Positions 59,699 to 64,000 of a stretch of DNA of 64,000 bases are shown here, piece after piece. The stretch comes from JASUTC01 sp964604305 (lineage in GTDB: Bacteria; Thermotogota; Thermotogae; MWEM01). The stretch is taken from contig CAZRYM010000005.1 of the NCBI GenBank assembly GCA_964604305.1, positions 1 through 64,000 of the forward strand, written 5' to 3'. Both the position numbers and the translations under genes were made by a program. The notes under the pieces are model-generated. The model ran no database searches. It was given only the letters and a program-made list of their open reading frames with translations, and was not told the origin of the DNA. Numbering within the stretch: the stretch's first letter is position 1; each line of letters begins with the position of its first letter.

Positions 59699-61270
59699 AT
59701 GGGATTAGAAATAGTGTTATGGATTGTTTTTATTGTTGCGGCTGGTATTTCCGCGTTTTTTGCAGGAGTTCTATATACAAAAAAATATCTGGAAACGAAG
59801 ATAAAACAAGAAATAATAAATGACATTCAAAGGGCAGAAAAATCATATGATGAGATTATTGCAAAGGCAAAGGTTGAATCCAATTCAATTATAAGGCAAG
59901 CAAAACTGGATGGAAAAGAAGAAGCTCACAAGATAATAGAAGCTGCTGAAAGAGAAGCAAAAAAATCCAGGGACGAAATCAAGCGTGCAGAAATTAGACT
60001 GGAAAAGAGAGAAGCATCATTTGATAAACGTGAAGAGCAATTTATCGTCAAAGAAGAGAAGTTGGAAGAAAAACAATTGGAAATCAGTGAAAATGAAGAA
60101 AGACTTAATAAACTCATTAGCGAAGAAGAGGAAAAGCTGTATAAGATATCCCAGTTAACACCAGAAGAAGCAAAAGAGATTATCTTTAACGAGACAAAAA
60201 GACAGTACGAACATGATTTGGCACAAATGTTTAAAGTGATAAAGGATGAAAAAGAGGAAGAAGCTGAAAGACATTCCCAATGGGTAGTCACAACGGCAAT
60301 TCAAAGGTATGCAGCTGATTATGTGAATGAAGGAACGGTAAGTACTGTTCCCCTTCCTACAGATGATATGAAAGGCAGAATAATCGGAAGGGAAGGTAGA
60401 AATATCAGGGCTTTTGAGAAGATAACAGGTGCCGATTTGATCATTGATGATACTCCTGAAATAGTTGTAGTTTCCTGCTTTAATCCCTTAAGAAGGGAAG
60501 TTGCCAGATTAACTCTTGAAAAGCTTGTAGTGGATGGTAGGATACACCCGGCAAATATCGAAGAGATGTACATCAAATCAAAGAAAGAGGTTAACAAGCT
60601 CGTCAAAGAAGAAGGAGAACGTGCTACTTTTGAGACAGGTGTAAGAGGGCTGAACAACGAACTCATAAAACTGATTGGAAGACTAAAGTTTAGAACGAGC
60701 TTTGGACAAAATGTTCTGGAGCATTCAATTGAAGTTGCCAAATTTGCCGGTATGATGGCAGAAGAGTTGGGACTTAACATCGACAGAGCAAAAAGAGGAG
60801 CATTGTTACACGATATTGGAAAAGGTGTGGATCATGAAGTCGAAGGCTCTCATGCACTCATCGGAGCAGAATTGGCAAAACGATACGGAGAGAAAGATGA
60901 CATTATCAACATGATCCAGTTTCATCATGGTGAAACGGAACCGGAATCGCCAGAGGCCTGTCTTGTTGCTGCTGCTGATGCAATATCAGCTGCAAGACCC
61001 GGTGCAAGGCGCGAGACTGTTGATTTGTACATTAAAAGACTTCAAAAGTTAGAAGAAATCGCCAAAAATCATAAAACTGTCGAGAAGGCATATGCAATTC
61101 AGGCGGGAAGAGAGCTCAGGATACTGGTTCAACCGGATAAAATCGATGATATTATGGCTGATAAACTGGCATTTGAAATCGCCAAAGAAGTTGAGGAAGG
61201 TGTGGAATATCCCGGCCAGTTGAAAGTAACGGTAATAAGGGAAAAGAGATCGGTTGCATACGCAAAATAA
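59699..61270 (+). CDS. rny: Ribonuclease Y
   Basis: A 523-residue membrane-anchored endoribonuclease. It has an N-terminal helix (~5-25), a long coiled coil (~30-195, rich in E, K and A), a KH domain (PTDDMKGRIIGREGRNIRAF) and an HD domain (GALLHDIGKGVDHEVEGSH). RNase Y initiates mRNA decay in Gram-positive bacteria and relatives. With an RNase G/E gene also present, two mRNA-initiating nuclease systems coexist. AACGGAGGTAG precedes the ATG, and a terminator follows 73 bp after the stop. Confidence 0.97.
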   Translation: MGLEIVLWIVFIVAAGISAFFAGVLYTKKYLETKIKQEIINDIQRAEKSYDEIIAKAKVESNSIIRQAKLDGKEEAHKIIEAAEREAKKSRDEIKRAEIRLEKREASFDKREEQFIVKEEKLEEKQLEISENEERLNKLISEEEEKLYKISQLTPEEAKEIIFNETKRQYEHDLAQMFKVIKDEKEEEAERHSQWVVTTAIQRYAADYVNEGTVSTVPLPTDDMKGRIIGREGRNIRAFEKITGADLIIDDTPEIVVVSCFNPLRREVARLTLEKLVVDGRIHPANIEEMYIKSKKEVNKLVKEEGERATFETGVRGLNNELIKLIGRLKFRTSFGQNVLEHSIEVAKFAGMMAEELGLNIDRAKRGALLHDIGKGVDHEVEGSHALIGAELAKRYGEKDDIINMIQFHHGETEPESPEACLVAAADAISAARPGARRETVDLYIKRLQKLEEIAKNHKTVEKAYAIQAGRELRILVQPDKIDDIMADKLAFEIAKEVEEGVEYPGQLKVTVIREKRSVAYAK

Positions 61271-61342
61271 AGAACGGTTTGGTGTATGCATAGGAGAAAA
61301 CTAAGCATAGTCAATATATCAACAAATTAGTTTACATAACTT

Positions 61343-61373
61343 AGAGGGCGGATCTTTTTCGCCCTTCTTTTTT
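61343..61373 (+). terminator. Terminator after rny
   Basis: AGGGCG (61345-61350) pairs with CGCCCT (61360-61365) around a 9-nt loop, followed by TCTTTTTT. It separates the recA-recX-rny unit from the sugar transporter genes, whose promoter I could not place. Confidence 0.75.
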
Positions 61374-61387
61374 AAGGGAGTGATAAC

Positions 61388-62521
61388 ATGAAGAAGCTTG
61401 TTAAGTTTTACTTTGTCTGTGTATTGGTTGCTATCAGTTCAGTTGTATTTGGGGTAACTGAAGTTTGGGTTTCATGGGAAGGTGAAAGTCTTTTCAGGAC
61501 TTTGGCAGAGGAGTGGGAAACTGAAACTGGAAAAAAAGTAAAGTTGGTCTACATCCCCGAGCTGGAAGAAAAATTGACAATTACCTTAAAAGCAGGAGGG
61601 GAACTGCCTGATATCTGTTTGATAAAAAACGACAACCTTCCAATGATCGTTAAGTATATTAAGCCTGTAAAAACGAGTGAATTAAACGGGTTGGACTATC
61701 ATTTTGATGAACATTTATCAAATGCTTTTCTTTATAATTCCCAGAGCTATGTTATCCCGTTTTATGCAGATATGCAACTTATGTATCTTTCAACAAAGGT
61801 GTTTGAAGAAATAGGGTTAGAATATCCTGATACTAACTGGCATTTTGAAGAATTTTTACAGATCATGAAAACGATTAAAGAAAATAAAGTTCAACCAAGC
61901 GGTTGGGGCATTAATTCCGCGTATCTTTTCACTGGTCTTCAGGAGGGCTTAGGAAGTCCTGTCATTAATGAAAATGGAGATATTGATCTCCTTACTCGGG
62001 AAAATATAAAGCTTTTAAAAAGTTTCAAAGAATGGTATGATTCCGGCTTACTTTTTGACTATGTTAACAGACCTAACATTGTAAAAGCTTTTTCAAAGGG
62101 GCAATTGGCAATGTTTCCACAAGGCAGTTTTTTGATTCAGAAATTTCTGTCATCAGATGTTAAATTTATCATCAGGCCATTACCTCATCCCTGGAAATCT
62201 GTTATTGATCCAAAAGGATTTGTTTGTTTTAATAATGAAGAGAGTACCATCTCACTGTTAAAAAAGTTTATGGACGCAAATGAAATTTTTGCTAAAAGGT
62301 TTATTAAATACCCCGCTGTTTATCCCCAGTGTCCTGAAGAAATTCCCTATTATTTTCAAATGTTAAAAACGATTCAGAATGGGATGATACAACCTGTGAA
62401 TGATCAGTATATTTTCGGTTATTGGCCGGCAATGAGTACAAGCCTTGATTTAATTCTGAAAGAAGGGATTGACATACAGGAAACTCTTGAAAGAGCACAA
62501 TCATATATCGATCAAAGATGA
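61388..62521 (+). CDS. Carbohydrate ABC transporter substrate-binding protein
   Basis: A 377-residue extracytoplasmic solute-binding protein of the sugar (MalE/UgpB-like) class. It has a signal peptide with cleavage likely after VVFG (~22) and no lipobox cysteine in place. The mature protein shows EEWETETGKKVKLVYIPE, LKAGGELPDICLI and YNSQSYVIPFYADMQLMY, the strand-hinge pattern of such proteins. The sugar cannot be named. GGGAGTGATAAC precedes the ATG. It overlaps the permease gene by 4 bp (ATGA), so the two are cotranslated. Confidence 0.93.
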   Translation: MKKLVKFYFVCVLVAISSVVFGVTEVWVSWEGESLFRTLAEEWETETGKKVKLVYIPELEEKLTITLKAGGELPDICLIKNDNLPMIVKYIKPVKTSELNGLDYHFDEHLSNAFLYNSQSYVIPFYADMQLMYLSTKVFEEIGLEYPDTNWHFEEFLQIMKTIKENKVQPSGWGINSAYLFTGLQEGLGSPVINENGDIDLLTRENIKLLKSFKEWYDSGLLFDYVNRPNIVKAFSKGQLAMFPQGSFLIQKFLSSDVKFIIRPLPHPWKSVIDPKGFVCFNNEESTISLLKKFMDANEIFAKRFIKYPAVYPQCPEEIPYYFQMLKTIQNGMIQPVNDQYIFGYWPAMSTSLDLILKEGIDIQETLERAQSYIDQR

Positions 62522-64000
62522 TATTTGCGCTTCCTCTTATCACTTTAATCATTGCATTTTCTATAATACCATTTTTCCTAAGTCTATTTGCCCTCAATGA
62601 GTTTTCTTTACAACAGTTGATCAATGTCATAAGGGATTCTTCCATGAGAATCAGCATGATGGTATCACTTTTGTATGCTTTAGTAACCATAACCCTTTCA
62701 CTTGGTATTGGAATGCGCTTTGCATTTAGAATTTTCCGCATGCCTGAAAGGAATCAGAATCTTTTTTTGTTTCTTTTGTTTTTTACCTGGATGATTCCTG
62801 GTTTCATCTCAATACCTATTTACAGAAGTGTTTTGTATTGGTTTACAGAATCCCTTGTTCAAAATCGTGTTTACGCTTTTTCAGTTACAGCTCTTGTTAA
62901 AATTTGGATTAATATCCCCATTACAACCTTAATTTCGTTCGCTTCAATTAAAAACATCCCTTATAATCAAATCGAAATGATGCGAATTGAAGGTGCAAAT
63001 AAAGAACAGTACTACGATTATTTATTGAACCCTCTCACAAGATCAACATTGTTAAGTTTTTCTGTCATTCTCTTGATTAACAGCTTCAGAGATCTTTCAG
63101 TACCTTTGATGCTTACAAACGGAAGGCCATTTTTAATAGAAGGATTTACACCCTATGGTATAGCAGGGGCCACAACCACTCTTGGGTTGTTTCTCAAAGA
63201 TTCTATGCTAAGAGTCAGTAGCGATTTTATTTCTTATTCTCAATCTTTGTTTGTGACTTTGTTTATTCTCTTGTTGTTTGTCAGTATCAGAAAGGTCAGA
63301 GACAAAAACCTTTTCTATTTTTTATTGGCACCTTTGATAGACCTTTTTCTTTTTTTTAATGTCCCTGTTTTTTTTGGGACTTTGGTTTTTTTTCTTCTTT
63401 TTTTTATTATGAAACTTAAAAAGCGTCCTTTTACGATGACTATGTTAATCTTGCCGCTAATCTTTCATGCTCTGATCATGTTGGAATTGACTCCAGGGTT
63501 ACTTTTTTTTGCACTTTTATTATTTTTTAAACCGAAAGAGCTCTTTGACAATCGTTTTTTGAAATTAATTTGGAATAAGCTATGTGATCTGTCGATGTTT
63601 TTTTGGATCATTTTGACATTTTTGATCTTTTTCAACTTTCTGAAGCTTGCATTTTCAAACCCTCTCTACATACCTGATTGGAATGAATTTAAACAGTTCA
63701 CATTTACCAATTTTGGGGCGGTTTTTTCTGACCGTTTTCCGCTGAATTTACTCAACAGTACAATAATTGGTTTGTCATCCGCTCTGCTGACATTGATCAT
63801 TGTATTCCCGGCGGCATATAAGGCGAGTCTTAAAAAGGGAGTTTTCAAAAAGCTGAATTTCTTAATCGTATTATCCATGGTGATGACCGGTATGAACACA
63901 ATTGTTCCGCTATTTCTTATTTTTAAATTAAGCGGGCTTTTAAACAGTCTTTTCGGAGTTATCTTAATTGTCGTGAATCATGCTATTCCCATTGCCTTTT
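62518..64000 (+). CDS. Fused sugar ABC transporter permease (MalF- and MalG-like halves in one chain), 3' end off the window
   Basis: Starting from ATG 62518 there is no stop codon before the window ends, giving at least 494 codons. Residues ~1-260 form one permease domain with an EAA loop (QIEMMRIEGANKEQYYDYLL). After a hydrophobic bridge (~270-340), residues ~350-494 restart as a MalG-like domain with FTFTNFGAVFSDRF, LLNSTIIGLSSALLTLIIV and FPAAYKASLKKG, then NTIVPLFLIFKLSGLLNSLFG. Two binding-protein-dependent permease domains fused in one polypeptide are unusual for sugar importers. I translated the whole frame by hand and found it unbroken. The ATPase gene is not in the window. Confidence 0.8.
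   Translation, partial: MIFALPLITLIIAFSIIPFFLSLFALNEFSLQQLINVIRDSSMRISMMVSLLYALVTITLSLGIGMRFAFRIFRMPERNQNLFLFLLFFTWMIPGFISIPIYRSVLYWFTESLVQNRVYAFSVTALVKIWINIPITTLISFASIKNIPYNQIEMMRIEGANKEQYYDYLLNPLTRSTLLSFSVILLINSFRDLSVPLMLTNGRPFLIEGFTPYGIAGATTTLGLFLKDSMLRVSSDFISYSQSLFVTLFILLLFVSIRKVRDKNLFYFLLAPLIDLFLFFNVPVFFGTLVFFLLFFIMKLKKRPFTMTMLILPLIFHALIMLELTPGLLFFALLLFFKPKELFDNRFLKLIWNKLCDLSMFFWIILTFLIFFNFLKLAFSNPLYIPDWNEFKQFTFTNFGAVFSDRFPLNLLNSTIIGLSSALLTLIIVFPAAYKASLKKGVFKKLNFLIVLSMVMTGMNTIVPLFLIFKLSGLLNSLFGVILIVVNHAIPIAF

Overview
The window is an AT-rich, gene-dense bacterial chromosome segment that looks like a member of the Thermotogota. The evidence is gene content and order. These include rplU-prp-rpmA-rplM-rpsI running toward dnaG-rpoD; rimO-pgsA-thpR-recA-recX-rny followed by a sugar ABC transporter; disA, a GH57 4-alpha-glucanotransferase and fliG-fliH-fliI. 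L27 also carries a leader peptide next to its dedicated protease Prp. I know several of these orders from Thermotoga, but this is not Thermotoga itself and I cannot name a species. I see no tRNA, rRNA, CRISPR array, insertion sequence or prophage.

Layout. 1-985: end-truncated nadE (-). 1.2-5.9 kb (+): TauE-type exporter, iorA-iorB, then korB-korC without korA. 6-9.8 kb (+): cheB, coaD, a canonical lysine 2,3-aminomutase, and a P-loop partner resembling KamB. 9.9-17.7 kb (+): hpf, rng, GH57 enzyme, pnp, M16 peptidase. 17.7-23.2 kb (+): two HD-GYP proteins, an alkaline-phosphatase-fold enzyme, a bL9-domain/NYN-nuclease fusion, and a cytoplasmic histidine kinase. 23.2-25.6 kb: the largest non-coding stretch, an MFS gene, and two 36-residue ORFs that share a motif. 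25.5-29.4 kb (-): a diguanylate cyclase, then a DUF2089/membrane/DUF4097/RHH-like operon. 29.5-38.3 kb (-): radical SAM protein, thioesterase, metallopeptidase, rpoD, dnaG, the ribosomal protein cluster and disA. 38.5-39.3 kb (+): yceD-rpmF. 39.3-42.5 kb (-): fliI, fliH, fliG. 42.7-61.3 kb (+): zapA; rapZ-yvcK-whiA-nrdR-greA-lysS; a GT4 glycosyltransferase; an ion permease; nrnA-like, sufT-like and minD genes; yjbQ; sua5; rodZ-like; DUF4416; rimO, pgsA, thpR, recA, recX, rny. 61.4-64 kb (+): a sugar-binding protein and a permease in which two membrane domains are fused, running off the window.

Themes. RNA turnover and ribosome biology are heavily represented: RNase G/E, PNPase, RNase Y, HPF, RapZ, a 2H phosphoesterase and the bL9-NYN fusion. 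Both c-di-GMP enzymes (one GGDEF protein, two HD-GYP proteins) and c-di-AMP synthesis (DisA) occur. Ferredoxin-dependent 2-oxoacid oxidation and lysine/beta-lysine metabolism suggest amino acid fermentation by an anaerobe.

The items that best repay a second look are: the bL9-NYN fusion (21198-22001), a predicted ribosome-docked endonuclease; the twin 36-aa peptides (25152-25458) with an I-E-R-x-[KR]-D-x-x-[FY]-W motif; a candidate minus-strand RNA at 23192-23434; the fused MalF/MalG-type permease; and the DUF2089 operon promoter, whose -10 box is overlapped by a perfect palindrome.
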